Assembly: GCF_007827465.1 (NCBI RefSeq)
Contig: NZ_VISL01000001.1
Location: 501,001 to 565,000 of the forward strand
DNA: 64,000 nt
Direction of reading: 5' to 3'
From: Dokdonia sp. Hel_I_53
GTDB lineage: Bacteria; Bacteroidota; Bacteroidia; Flavobacteriales; Flavobacteriaceae
The notes beneath the pieces were generated by a model. It was not told the DNA's origin. It did no database searches and worked only from the letters and a program-made list of their open reading frames with translations. Every line of letters begins with the position of its first letter. Position 1 is the stretch's first letter. The position numbers were made by a program, and so were the translations under genes. This document shows, in pieces, positions 54,659 through 62,821 of this stretch.

Positions 54659-57600
54659 TTACATCCAATTATTTAAGAATGTTACCCTATCAATATTTCG
54701 ACCTCTTTCATTAAAAAAGGCTATCTGATCTTCATTTAAATCATATAAAGAATAGACTAAGTTGTCCAATTGATTCCATAATTGTCTTAATACAGGTATT
54801 AAAGTATTTCTGTTGTTTGGGTTTGTACGATATTGATCTTGTCTATTTTTAATATCTCTTGAAACTGTAGCAAGTTGACCTACTAATTCTGGAGAGTTAT
54901 TGAAATTTTCGACAGGAAATGGAATTGGCTCTAAAAACTGCTTGTTAAACTTGAAATATCCATTGGACTGAGGATTTGCAATTGAACGACCTAAAACAGA
55001 AAATACTACTGAGTTAATAATCCCTGATACAGCAAAAAGGCGGTCTTCCGAAACTTCATCAATTTGGATAAAAAACATATTTGCATTGTCACAATAAATT
55101 TTATCAGATAAAGTGACAGTAGCAAAAGTGTCCATTGTAGTCATTGGTACGAGAACTTTTGGATATATGTGCTCTATATTATTAGCTCTGGTGTAAATGT
55201 GCCAAAAATCTTCCGTATATCTTTGTGGGTTTCTGATTGGCATTGTTTGAACACCTCCATTAGCTACAGGCCCTTCTAACCTCTCTCTCTGTCCATCTAA
55301 ATAAGCTCCGGCTAACGGATAACGTTCACAAAATTCAGGATAAGAAATTTCTCTTTTTTCTCCATCAATTATATCATAAGGAAATATTACATAGGTATTT
55401 GTAGTGTCAGGTCTAAAAGGGTAAAATTGGACATTACACATTAAGGGTCTGCAAGCTCCTTCCTCTATTGTAATATTATCTTGCCAATTTGAACGTCCTG
55501 TTATTATACCATCTGTAACATTTGTAGCGGTGATATGATAAGCCTCATTCTTTAAAGCTTGTAAACCTACTTTCACATTTACAACATTACCGAAAGTTCC
55601 TAATCCTGCCAGATCAAGTTTTACGCTTAATAAACTTGGGTCGTCAAAACTCCAAGGATTTGCAGTAATTGATTCACTTGGCAAGTTATAAAATTGTGTT
55701 TCATCAGATTCAGCAATCAATAATTCACGCAGATAAGCGGGTAGTGTTTCAATATTGTCTTCAGTTTTATGATAATAAAATTGTTCTTTAGGAGATTTAT
55801 TTAGAACAAGTGTCGCCACATATGTCATTTTTCCTTTAAAAATACTTTGCGTTGTAAAATCGACTATTGTTGAGAGGTGACTTCCAGATGAAATTAATTC
55901 ACGAATCTTACTACCATAATCTGTTTTAAAAAAACGTTTCTGAACAATAAAACCTAAACGACCATTGTCATTCAATATAGACAATCCTCTTTCTAAAAAA
56001 GGGACTGCAAGATCTATTTTGCCATTATTCCCTGTTGTATATGTATCCTTGATAAAGGAATGCATAAAAGGTAATTCAGTATTAAAATGTTTAACTTCAA
56101 CATAAGGAGGGTTACCCACTATGAAATCAAATCCTCCTTTATTGTCGAAAACATCACGGAAATAATCATCAGTTTGCCAATCAAAAGGTCGAGTTTTGAA
56201 AAGCTCTTCATCATTGTCTAAAATTTCAGGATATTGAGTAAGAACAGATGAATCAACAAGAGAATTACCACACCTTACGTTTAAGCCTATTCCATTTAAT
56301 ATTTGCTCACCAAACAGACCTATTTGTTCTGAAGCTTCAGGGTATTCTTCATTGTCAATAACTTTGAGAGCAAGAGACATTTTTGCAACCTCTACAGCTT
56401 CAGGATCAATATCTACACCATAGATACAGTTCTTTATTATAGCCTGCTTCCCTCTAAGGTTCAATATGAGTTCAGTTTCTGTTTGACTGAACAAATGATT
56501 ATATGCTTCGTTCGGTGAATTACTCTGAATGTCGAGAACAATATCTTCTAAATAATCATAAAGACCTATTAAGAAAACACCACTACCACAAGCAATATCT
56601 AATGCAGATATACTCAATACACCTTCAACACCTGAATCTATTAGATTTTGCTTTATTAGGGTTCTTTTTATTATATCATCTACTAAGAATTGCGGTGTAC
56701 TTACTGCTCCTTTTGATTTGATGTACTCAGTTTTTAGAATATCTGAAACACCCTCCTCAGTTAATATCAACTTTTTAGAAAGAAAGATTTCATAAATATC
56801 ACCAAGAAGTTTAGTCGGGATTACATCAAACCTATAAGGAGAGGGGTAATATAGATATGATAATAGCTCGTCAAAAATTTCATTATTAATTGTGAGATTA
56901 TGAATACTGTCAATACGCTCAAATAAAGGACCATCATAATGTTGATAGAAATCTAAATATGAAGATTCTTTAAATCTCTCCCAAAAACCTTCTTCCTTAA
57001 ATTGTAGCAATAGAGCATTTTCTTCTAATCTCCTTGCTTCACATACTCTAATAAAAAGAATTCTATTTATAATAACCTGAACAACATAGCTTAGCAATGA
57101 TGTGTCATTTGCTACGACTTCATTATTATTTTCAAGAATATTTCCCGCTAATGAAAGTCTAAAACCAGATAAGAAATTCGCAAAAGCAAAATCAGGGCTA
57201 ACTTTTTTAATCCCTTCAACCTCGTTTCCTGAATACAATTCTGCCAATCTACCACCATAAATATTAGGCTTAAACAGGTGATTGTCTAAAAGCTCGAAAT
57301 TATCAATATACTCATCTACAGTTAAGAAAATTCTACCAAACCCAGCTGCTTGTTCTCTATTGGGGATATAACCACAATCATAAATCGCAAACTGTTCAAA
57401 ATTTGAGATAAAGGCACAAGGTGCTAAAATTGACCAGCCATATGATTTAATTTGAAAGGATGCAGAAGTATCTGTATTCAGGTTTACAGTAATATCCTTT
57501 GCATCTAAAAATGTGAGTTTTTCTTTTCCTAATTTAAATGTGTAATCAGGTCGAGTACTGGTAGATCCAATTTCTCTTAATCTATCCCTTTCTGCTTGTG

Positions 57601-57784
57601 TTAGTGTTTTTTCCTGTAGGATTTGAGAAGTGTCTTGTACATCCCAACCAAATATACCCAACATTTCATTTAGCCAAGTACGAATAGTCTCTTCTGAAGT
57701 TAAGTCGAGGCGACCTTCTTCCTTAAATTGGTTATATCGATTAACAAGATTTGTTAATGCTTCACGTCTTTGTTCGATGCTCAT
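54659..57784 (-). CDS. Type IIG-like restriction-modification enzyme (Eco57I family)
   Basis: This 1041-residue fusion has an N-terminal PD-(D/E)XK nuclease domain: RPDYTF (P79, D80), LDAKD (D94, K96) and QIKSY (Q111-x3-Y115), all in place for activity. Helical linkers follow, then an N6-adenine methylase with motif I ALDIACGSGVFL (394-405), GVDIDPEAVEVAKMSL (456-471) and NPPYVEVKHF (558-567). The C-terminal part (about 700-1041) looks like a target-recognition domain. It would cut and methylate DNA as one polypeptide. It overlaps the XRE regulator gene by 4 bases (ATGA). BREX PglX is similar in the methylase region, but no other BREX gene is present. Confidence 0.88.
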   Translation of the reverse strand: MSIEQRREALTNLVNRYNQFKEEGRLDLTSEETIRTWLNEMLGIFGWDVQDTSQILQEKTLTQAERDRLREIGSTSTRPDYTFKLGKEKLTFLDAKDITVNLNTDTSASFQIKSYGWSILAPCAFISNFEQFAIYDCGYIPNREQAAGFGRIFLTVDEYIDNFELLDNHLFKPNIYGGRLAELYSGNEVEGIKKVSPDFAFANFLSGFRLSLAGNILENNNEVVANDTSLLSYVVQVIINRILFIRVCEARRLEENALLLQFKEEGFWERFKESSYLDFYQHYDGPLFERIDSIHNLTINNEIFDELLSYLYYPSPYRFDVIPTKLLGDIYEIFLSKKLILTEEGVSDILKTEYIKSKGAVSTPQFLVDDIIKRTLIKQNLIDSGVEGVLSISALDIACGSGVFLIGLYDYLEDIVLDIQSNSPNEAYNHLFSQTETELILNLRGKQAIIKNCIYGVDIDPEAVEVAKMSLALKVIDNEEYPEASEQIGLFGEQILNGIGLNVRCGNSLVDSSVLTQYPEILDNDEELFKTRPFDWQTDDYFRDVFDNKGGFDFIVGNPPYVEVKHFNTELPFMHSFIKDTYTTGNNGKIDLAVPFLERGLSILNDNGRLGFIVQKRFFKTDYGSKIRELISSGSHLSTIVDFTTQSIFKGKMTYVATLVLNKSPKEQFYYHKTEDNIETLPAYLRELLIAESDETQFYNLPSESITANPWSFDDPSLLSVKLDLAGLGTFGNVVNVKVGLQALKNEAYHITATNVTDGIITGRSNWQDNITIEEGACRPLMCNVQFYPFRPDTTNTYVIFPYDIIDGEKREISYPEFCERYPLAGAYLDGQRERLEGPVANGGVQTMPIRNPQRYTEDFWHIYTRANNIEHIYPKVLVPMTTMDTFATVTLSDKIYCDNANMFFIQIDEVSEDRLFAVSGIINSVVFSVLGRSIANPQSNGYFKFNKQFLEPIPFPVENFNNSPELVGQLATVSRDIKNRQDQYRTNPNNRNTLIPVLRQLWNQLDNLVYSLYDLNEDQIAFFNERGRNIDRVTFLNNWM

Positions 57785-58122
57785 TGTTTGTCAAAATCAA
57801 GTGAGCCTTGTTCCAAGCTCTTGTTCTTTAAATATTTTATTTTCTCCTCTGCTACTTTAAGAATTTCATTTGGATTTTCTTCTGCCAATAAATCATTTGC
57901 TACTTTATCACTCATTAGAATTAAACCAAGAGTATTTTCATCCTCACTAAAAATTTCAGCTAAAATGGGAATCATTTCTTTATTTGCTGATCTTTCACCT
58001 CTTTCGATTTTACTGAGAGTAGATGGGTCAATATCAAGTGATGCAGCTACCTTTCTAAGTGGCAAACCTGATTGCTCCCTTAAACTCCTTATGTATTCTC
58101 CAAATGTTTCGTTTATAGACAT
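57781..58122 (-). CDS. XRE-family transcriptional regulator (restriction-system controller-like)
   Basis: This 113-residue protein has an N-terminal helix-turn-helix of XRE/Cro type, FGEYIRSLREQSGLPLRKVAASLDIDPSTLSKIERGERS (quoted in part; about 7-45), and a C-terminal helical tail with many Lys and Glu (about 75-113). It is the first gene of the defence operon and is translationally coupled to the type IIG-like gene. Controller proteins of restriction systems have this position and size. An inverted repeat overlapping its promoter (58152-58164) suggests self-regulation. Confidence 0.88.
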   Translation of the reverse strand: MSINETFGEYIRSLREQSGLPLRKVAASLDIDPSTLSKIERGERSANKEMIPILAEIFSEDENTLGLILMSDKVANDLLAEENPNEILKVAEEKIKYLKNKSLEQGSLDFDKQ

Positions 58123-58151
58123 TTCTTGTTTTTTCTGGAAAAATTAATTTG

Positions 58152-58171
58152 GACATTAATTGTCAAATATA
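58152..58171 (-). promoter_or_regulatory. Defence-operon promoter with overlapping operator-like inverted repeat
   Basis: On the minus strand TATATTTG (58171-58164) fits TAnnTTTG, with ATG (one base from TTG) 19 bases upstream. GACA-N5-TGTC (58152-58164) overlaps its end and the expected transcription start. A regulator bound there would block transcription, so this is probably the XRE operator. Confidence 0.6.
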
Positions 58172-58255
58172 AGATTGTTTTCTAAAATCTCATTCCCTTA
58201 TTATAAAAACTTATTGGTCTGAGAATTTTAAGGAAATAGAGGAAACCAAGGATAG

Positions 58256-60073
58256 TTAATCCTTAGCTTCCTTAATATCCTCATTTTCCTCAATTGAAAG
58301 ATTTATATAATTGTCCTGTTGTTCACGGTGTATGAGGTTGGACTTTACGAAACCAGTGATATAACCTTCTGCTGTTTTTGCAGGAATGTTTAGTTTTTTG
58401 GCTACTTCCAAATACTTCTGACGGTTAAAGTTTTTTGGTAAAGCGTATAGGAATTTCTCTTTACGGTTCATTCGGCTTGGTTTGGTTTCTTCTTGTGGAA
58501 GCTCTCCAAACACTTTGCTTGAATGTTTTACTAATACTTTAATCATAGCCAAGGAAGCTTGAAAATCTCTTTCCTCACATACAAGTTTGTTAGATGTATC
58601 ACCAGTTTCTAAAATCCTTAATGCTGAAAAAAGCATACAGAAACGGAATGCAATTAAACCTAATCTTCGAATGGTAGCCATATAATCCAATCCTTGAAGA
58701 TTGAGGTATTTTCCTTGTATCTCGCTAAAGAAATGATTGAATTGTTCTTGTTGGTCGGCTGTTAAATAGAATTGAAATTCTCCGTTGCTTTTGAGTAACT
58801 TATACAATTCGTAGAACTGGTTCCCTAAATTCTCAAAGTAATCATCCAGTCCGTTGTCTGTAGTGCTTGCAAATACGTTTTTCCAAACAGGCTTTACATT
58901 CATAAAGTAGAAAATAAAGCGGCTGAATAAGCCGTTTTCTGCACTTGGAATAAGAGCTGAAACTTGTTTTGGCGTACCCGAAAGAACTGTGGAAAGACAA
59001 GGGCTTTCAATATCTACAAATTCACGGTCTGTTCTGCGGTAATAGGAAATAGTTTCGTGGTGGAATGCTTTTCTGAAACCATCACTATAATTTCCGTAAT
59101 CGCTTTTAAAGGCGTGTGCTAAAGTGTCTCCTTCGGTTTCAAAAATTAATCCTTTGCCATCACTATCACCCAACAATTGATATGCACCTGTTGAACTATT
59201 GTTTGCAGGAATAAAGAGCATTTTTTCAGGTGGTCGAGCTGGTTTTTCTACACCTTCAACTTTACCTTTATTAGCGTTGTATTCCGCCATTTCCAATTCA
59301 AAGTGTTGTTTGTGCAATTTGGCTTCCTCACGTAATTCCTTGTGAATAGGGTTTACCAATTGGCGACAATGCACCAAACGTCCTTTTCCTGCGGATGCTT
59401 GAGCTGTGATAAATAGAAAGAGGTTACTAAACACTTTCTTACCGTCATAAATACCAAACAGCTTCGGTAAACAGGCACTAATAGACACCAATGAACCTAA
59501 GAGCAATATATCTCTTTCTTCATCTGATGTAGCTACAGCAATCACTTGTTGCAGGTATTCAGGAAGCTCAGGATATAAGGATTTAGGAAATGTTGGCATA
59601 ACCTCCTTAATCGGTTCTTCTTCCTGGTGTTCTTGAACAGGAGGAGCTTTTGATGATTTGTAATTGCTATTGGTAGCTTTATACTGTTCATTGGTTTGTG
59701 TTACAATAGAAACTCCCGCTTGTTTGGCAAGGAAGAAAAAGGTTTTAAGCGATACACCTTGACCTTTAGACTTTAGGCAATTGTCAAATTGTTTGTCGCA
59801 TTCTTTAGCATTGTAACCCGAATAGTACTGACTAACTCTTTGAAATAAACCTCTTCCAGACTCTCCAAATTCATCAGCAAAAGCGAAACCGATATTTATC
59901 CAATCGTTGTAATTGGGGGCAATATCAATATGATTAGCTTCTATATTCTGAATGACTTTTTCAACTTCTGAATTGTTGTCTGTAACTGGTTGATAATTTT
60001 GTTCTGTATGTTGCTGCTGTTGGTTTGGGTTTTCCATCCACTCCAACGGATTAAACGTTTTCTTTTCCATCAT
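58256..60073 (-). CDS. DUF3987 domain-containing protein
   Basis: This 605-residue protein is often found beside BT4734-type proteins in Bacteroidetes integrative elements. The N-terminal part (about 35-125) resembles a primase C-terminal (PriCT) domain with NYNDWINIGFAFADEFGESGRGLFQRVSQY. The main domain (about 165-560) contains LFITAQASAGKGRL, a Walker-A-like loop (about 224-237), and FSRFIFYFMNVKPVW. The C-terminus has a helical winged-helix-like region (LPKNFNRQKYLEVAKKLNIPAKTAEGYI). It probably works in element replication or in control of excision; exact function is unknown. It starts directly at the stop of the next gene upstream. Confidence 0.8.
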   Translation of the reverse strand: MMEKKTFNPLEWMENPNQQQQHTEQNYQPVTDNNSEVEKVIQNIEANHIDIAPNYNDWINIGFAFADEFGESGRGLFQRVSQYYSGYNAKECDKQFDNCLKSKGQGVSLKTFFFLAKQAGVSIVTQTNEQYKATNSNYKSSKAPPVQEHQEEEPIKEVMPTFPKSLYPELPEYLQQVIAVATSDEERDILLLGSLVSISACLPKLFGIYDGKKVFSNLFLFITAQASAGKGRLVHCRQLVNPIHKELREEAKLHKQHFELEMAEYNANKGKVEGVEKPARPPEKMLFIPANNSSTGAYQLLGDSDGKGLIFETEGDTLAHAFKSDYGNYSDGFRKAFHHETISYYRRTDREFVDIESPCLSTVLSGTPKQVSALIPSAENGLFSRFIFYFMNVKPVWKNVFASTTDNGLDDYFENLGNQFYELYKLLKSNGEFQFYLTADQQEQFNHFFSEIQGKYLNLQGLDYMATIRRLGLIAFRFCMLFSALRILETGDTSNKLVCEERDFQASLAMIKVLVKHSSKVFGELPQEETKPSRMNRKEKFLYALPKNFNRQKYLEVAKKLNIPAKTAEGYITGFVKSNLIHREQQDNYINLSIEENEDIKEAKD

Positions 60074-60994
60074 CTATAAATATTTTGGATTGATAAATAC
60101 ATTGGGGTCGTGAGGTAAAAAACAAGCTCTTGAAATGTCTTTACCTGAACCATCTACCTCAAAGCTGTATGTGTGTTGGATGTAATTGGCAACCGCCTTG
60201 AAATAGTCTTGATGCTTGACCTTGGTTAACTCAATAGAAATAATCCATTTTAATCCATCACCAGAAGGGGATGTAAAAAGAAGTTCAGTTTGAAAGTATT
60301 CATCTTTAAGAAGTTCTTCTTTTAAGGTGGAAATATTACTGATATGGTCAAAGTCAATCGTTAGAAGTCCTGAATGCTTTTTAAGGTGTTTATCATTTCG
60401 CTTTGAAAATGCACCTGAGAATGTGACATAATCGAAATTAAATGCCTTGTATTTTCGGGCTTCCTTTACATCTTGGATATTGCGTAGTGTACTTGTACAC
60501 GTAGCAAATTCATTGCCTTGTATGAGGTTGTAAACCTCTATCAAGGTTATCTCTTTTGTGGGTACTACATTAGTAACAGGCTTTTTGAAATAGCTGAATA
60601 CTGGTGGTATTGGTTTTATAATTTCAGGTTCAGGTTCCGTAAATATTTCATCCTCCTGATTATAAAAACCGTTTTTCTGACCAATACGCAAATGCAATTC
60701 TTCATTTAGCTTATCCAGTAATTCCTGACCAGAAAACTTAAAATGAAGTGCTGCGAAATCAAATACATTACCGTCTGCAATAGCTTCTTCGCTATCAGTA
60801 TGCACCGCACAATTATCTACTACCTTAACCGTCAATGTAGGTTTATCTTCATTGAATGGGTTTTTAGTGAGTTTACAGTCCCTTCCCGAAAGGGAAAGAA
60901 CTGTTTCGCCCGGATAGTACTGTCTTAACACATAGGCATAAATATTTAGGCCGTAATGTGTTTTGCTCAATATGGCTTCCTTATTTATTTCCAT
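60074..60994 (-). CDS. BT4734/BF3469-type protein with VirE N-terminal-like domain
   Basis: This 306-residue protein has an N-terminal toprim/CHC2-primase-like section (about 1-90, including KLTKNPFNEDKPTLTVKV and FDFAALHF) and a BT4734/VirE_N-like domain (about 170-300, with FDYVTFSGAFSKRNDKHLKKHSGLLTIDFDHISN and FTSPSGDGLKWII). Such proteins accompany DUF3987 proteins in Bacteroidetes conjugative and mobilisable elements. It is contiguous with the DUF3987 gene and overlaps the HTH gene by 14 bases. A role in DNA replication of the element is inferred. Confidence 0.8.
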   Translation of the reverse strand: MEINKEAILSKTHYGLNIYAYVLRQYYPGETVLSLSGRDCKLTKNPFNEDKPTLTVKVVDNCAVHTDSEEAIADGNVFDFAALHFKFSGQELLDKLNEELHLRIGQKNGFYNQEDEIFTEPEPEIIKPIPPVFSYFKKPVTNVVPTKEITLIEVYNLIQGNEFATCTSTLRNIQDVKEARKYKAFNFDYVTFSGAFSKRNDKHLKKHSGLLTIDFDHISNISTLKEELLKDEYFQTELLFTSPSGDGLKWIISIELTKVKHQDYFKAVANYIQHTYSFEVDGSGKDISRACFLPHDPNVFINPKYL

Positions 60995-61277
60995 TACCTG
61001 ATGTTTTTTTGTGTGAATAATTCTTTTCCATCAGGCTTTCTAAATCTGAAAGCTTGTAATAAAACTTGCCGTTAATTCGGCTGTACGGTAACGTACCGCT
61101 ATCTCGTAGAGATTGCAGGGTACGTTTACTGATGTGAAGCGTTTGCATTACATCCTGTCCGTCAATCCACTCTTCAGTAAAACTCTCTAACCGTGATTGG
61201 TGGATTTGTTGTAAGTATGCCTTTATCGTCTTTACTTCCTGAGAGAGGTTCAGGATTAAGTCTACTATCTCAATCAT
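60981..61277 (-). CDS. Helix-turn-helix (excisionase-like) DNA-binding protein
   Basis: This 98-residue protein has a MerR/excisionase-type HTH_17 domain: WIDGQDVMQTLHISKRTLQSLRDSGTLPYSRINGKFYYKLSDLESLM (quoted in part; about 37-84), where the wing INGKFYYKLSDLE is diagnostic. It overlaps the next upstream HTH gene by 4 bases. Paired proteins of this kind in integrative elements bind DNA near the attachment site or regulate excision. Its exact target is unknown. Confidence 0.83.
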   Translation of the reverse strand: MIEIVDLILNLSQEVKTIKAYLQQIHQSRLESFTEEWIDGQDVMQTLHISKRTLQSLRDSGTLPYSRINGKFYYKLSDLESLMEKNYSHKKTSGNGNK

Positions 61278-61573
61278 AACTTTACCCTCCCTTTTCTAAT
61301 TAGATAATCAGCTGCTTGCTGCTCGATTTCGTCATTAGTGGCATTGCGGTTACGCAATAGCCATTGGTCTAATTCCTCACGGTTGAAATAAAGCTTCTTA
61401 CCGTTGGGTTTGTAATGTGGAATGCTTCCCGCACTTGTGAGTTTATACAAGTGTGATTGCGATAATTCCAAGTACTTACAAGCTTCATTGAAGTTGAGTA
61501 CATTCTTTAGTATTAGATTTTGGTCTAATACGTGTTTCTCGATAATTTCAAGTCTTTTTAAAATCTCTTCCAT
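61274..61573 (-). CDS. Helix-turn-helix (excisionase-like) DNA-binding protein
   Basis: This protein of about 99 residues starting MEEILKRLEIIEKHV has the excisionase-type HTH_17 domain: NFNEACKYLELSQSHLYKLTSAGSIPHYKPNGKKLYFNREELDQWL (quoted in part). The frame opens at 61621, but the extra 16 residues would be encoded across an 18-bp palindrome that looks like an operator, and the family normally begins at MEEI; I therefore use 61573. It heads the HTH-HTH-BT4734-DUF3987 operon. Confidence 0.82.
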   Translation of the reverse strand: MEEILKRLEIIEKHVLDQNLILKNVLNFNEACKYLELSQSHLYKLTSAGSIPHYKPNGKKLYFNREELDQWLLRNRNATNDEIEQQAADYLIRKGRVKL

Positions 61574-61601
61574 CTTATTATGGGTTTGAAAATTTGTAAA
61601 A

Positions 61602-61619
61602 GACTTCTGGCCAAAAGTC
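61602..61619. promoter_or_regulatory. 18-bp operator-like palindrome before the HTH operon
   Basis: GACTTCTGGCCAAAAGTC is symmetric except for one base pair (C opposite A). It lies 29 bases upstream of the chosen start of the first HTH gene and is a good candidate for binding by one of the two HTH proteins or by the RteC-like protein. Confidence 0.6.
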
Positions 61620-61674
61620 ATATCCGATTCCCGAATACAGTGCTAAAGTAGAATGACTTCAAGGCTGTTTTGGG

Positions 61675-61798
61675 GTGCAGAAATAAGGTGCAGTGTAGAG
61701 TGCAGAGTGCAGAGTGGAAAAACAAAAGAAAAAACCCTTGTCGGTTAAGAACAAGGGCTAAATAAAAACTGAAAAAGAATAGGAAGTGTAAAGTGCAG
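61675..61798. repeat. Cluster of five GTGCAG repeats around the HTH-operon regulatory region
   Basis: GTGCAG occurs at 61675, 61688, 61700, 61707 and 61793. Two of these are within the tandem heptamer AGAGTGC (61697-61710, followed by AGAGTGG). They lie upstream of the HTH operon and around the terminator of the integrase operon. Confidence 0.65.
61722..61757 (-). terminator. Minus-strand terminator of the integrase operon
   Basis: CCCTTGT (61735-61741) and ACAAGGG (61751-61757) form a 7-bp stem; the A-rich run before it is a U-run on the minus strand. It lies 47 bases past the stop of the RteC-like gene. Confidence 0.75.
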
Positions 61799-61804
61799 AG
61801 TAGA

Positions 61805-62821
61805 CTATTTTAATAGGTTTACGGCACTATCTATTTTATCACCTGTGAGGTTTGGTCTTTTTAATGACCTAAATTTTGAACGGTCAAACAATTCTCCGCT
61901 TTCATCTACAAAACAAATGCAGGTTACTTGCCATTGCTTTTGCTTTAAATCTTCAATAAGTTGTAAATCTTTGTGAATGCGTTTTACGAAGTAAAAAAGC
62001 TCACTGATATTACCAGTCCAAGTAATAGGTGTGTTGATTTTTGAACCTGAGAATACTTTTTTAAAAGTCGCTAATGGTGTATCTGCACTTATGAAATTGT
62101 TAAGCTTTAAGCTATCCCATAAATCACCAAGCTTATCAGGACTGGTGTTATACTGTTTGTAAGTGAAAGAATTGAACTGAATGGGTTTGGATGTTTGCTT
62201 TGGCTTAGGTTTCTTGATTGGTTCTGGAGCAACTTCAATAACTTGTAGTTTTCTGATAAGTAGTTTTTCGGGAATTGGCTCGTTTAATAGTTGAGTATAG
62301 AAGTCCTCCACAATCAAATCATCATCTATCCAATCTTTGAAAGCTTCCTGAATTTCCAAGTACAATTGCATATAAGCAAGTTTTAGTAACTGCATTATAT
62401 AGGTATTGGCTTTATGTGCCTGGTCTAATTGATGTGAGGTGTTTTTTGGATTAATGTACACAAGTGCATAATCCTTTTCCTTTAGAAGTTCTCCAAGGTC
62501 CTTCAAGCGTGTTTTTAATCGCTTATTGAGTATGTCATTAAGATAGTAACGGATTAAGTTCTCGTTTCTATCTTCATCAATGGTTTGATACAAAATATCA
62601 AAATCAGATTTAACCGTATTCAGGATAAGCCTTGAATAGTATTTAGTTTTATGGTCAAATGGCCTGTGAAAGTCAATTTGAAACAGCAACTGTTGTTTTG
62701 GAGTGTATTCATTTAAACTGCGAAATTTTGCAGCAAATACATCATCCAAGCTATTTTGAGGAAGCCAAGGTCTTAACTCATAATCAAGGATTTTATCTAA
62801 GGTGTTCTTTTGCTTGCTCAT
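61805..62821 (-). CDS. Hypothetical protein with RteC-like C-terminal section
   Basis: This 338-residue protein has no membrane or signal segments. The N-terminal two thirds is helical and charged; a Pro/Lys-rich linker (PKPKQTSKPI, about 203-212) separates a C-terminal section with LNNFISADTPLATFKKVFSGSKINTPITWTGNISELFYFVKRIH (quoted in part), which resembles the C-terminal part of RteC-type excision regulators. It overlaps the integrase gene by 4 bases, so it is coexpressed with it. A regulatory or recombination-accessory role is inferred; the family name is uncertain. Confidence 0.6.
   Translation of the reverse strand: MSKQKNTLDKILDYELRPWLPQNSLDDVFAAKFRSLNEYTPKQQLLFQIDFHRPFDHKTKYYSRLILNTVKSDFDILYQTIDEDRNENLIRYYLNDILNKRLKTRLKDLGELLKEKDYALVYINPKNTSHQLDQAHKANTYIMQLLKLAYMQLYLEIQEAFKDWIDDDLIVEDFYTQLLNEPIPEKLLIRKLQVIEVAPEPIKKPKPKQTSKPIQFNSFTYKQYNTSPDKLGDLWDSLKLNNFISADTPLATFKKVFSGSKINTPITWTGNISELFYFVKRIHKDLQLIEDLKQKQWQVTCICFVDESGELFDRSKFRSLKRPNLTGDKIDSAVNLLK

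Noticed and set aside
54659..57784. BREX PglX or DISARM methylase
   Set aside because: The methylase region is similar, but no BrxA/B/C, PglZ, BrxL or DISARM helicase genes are present, and an N-terminal PD-(D/E)XK domain points to a type IIG-like enzyme.
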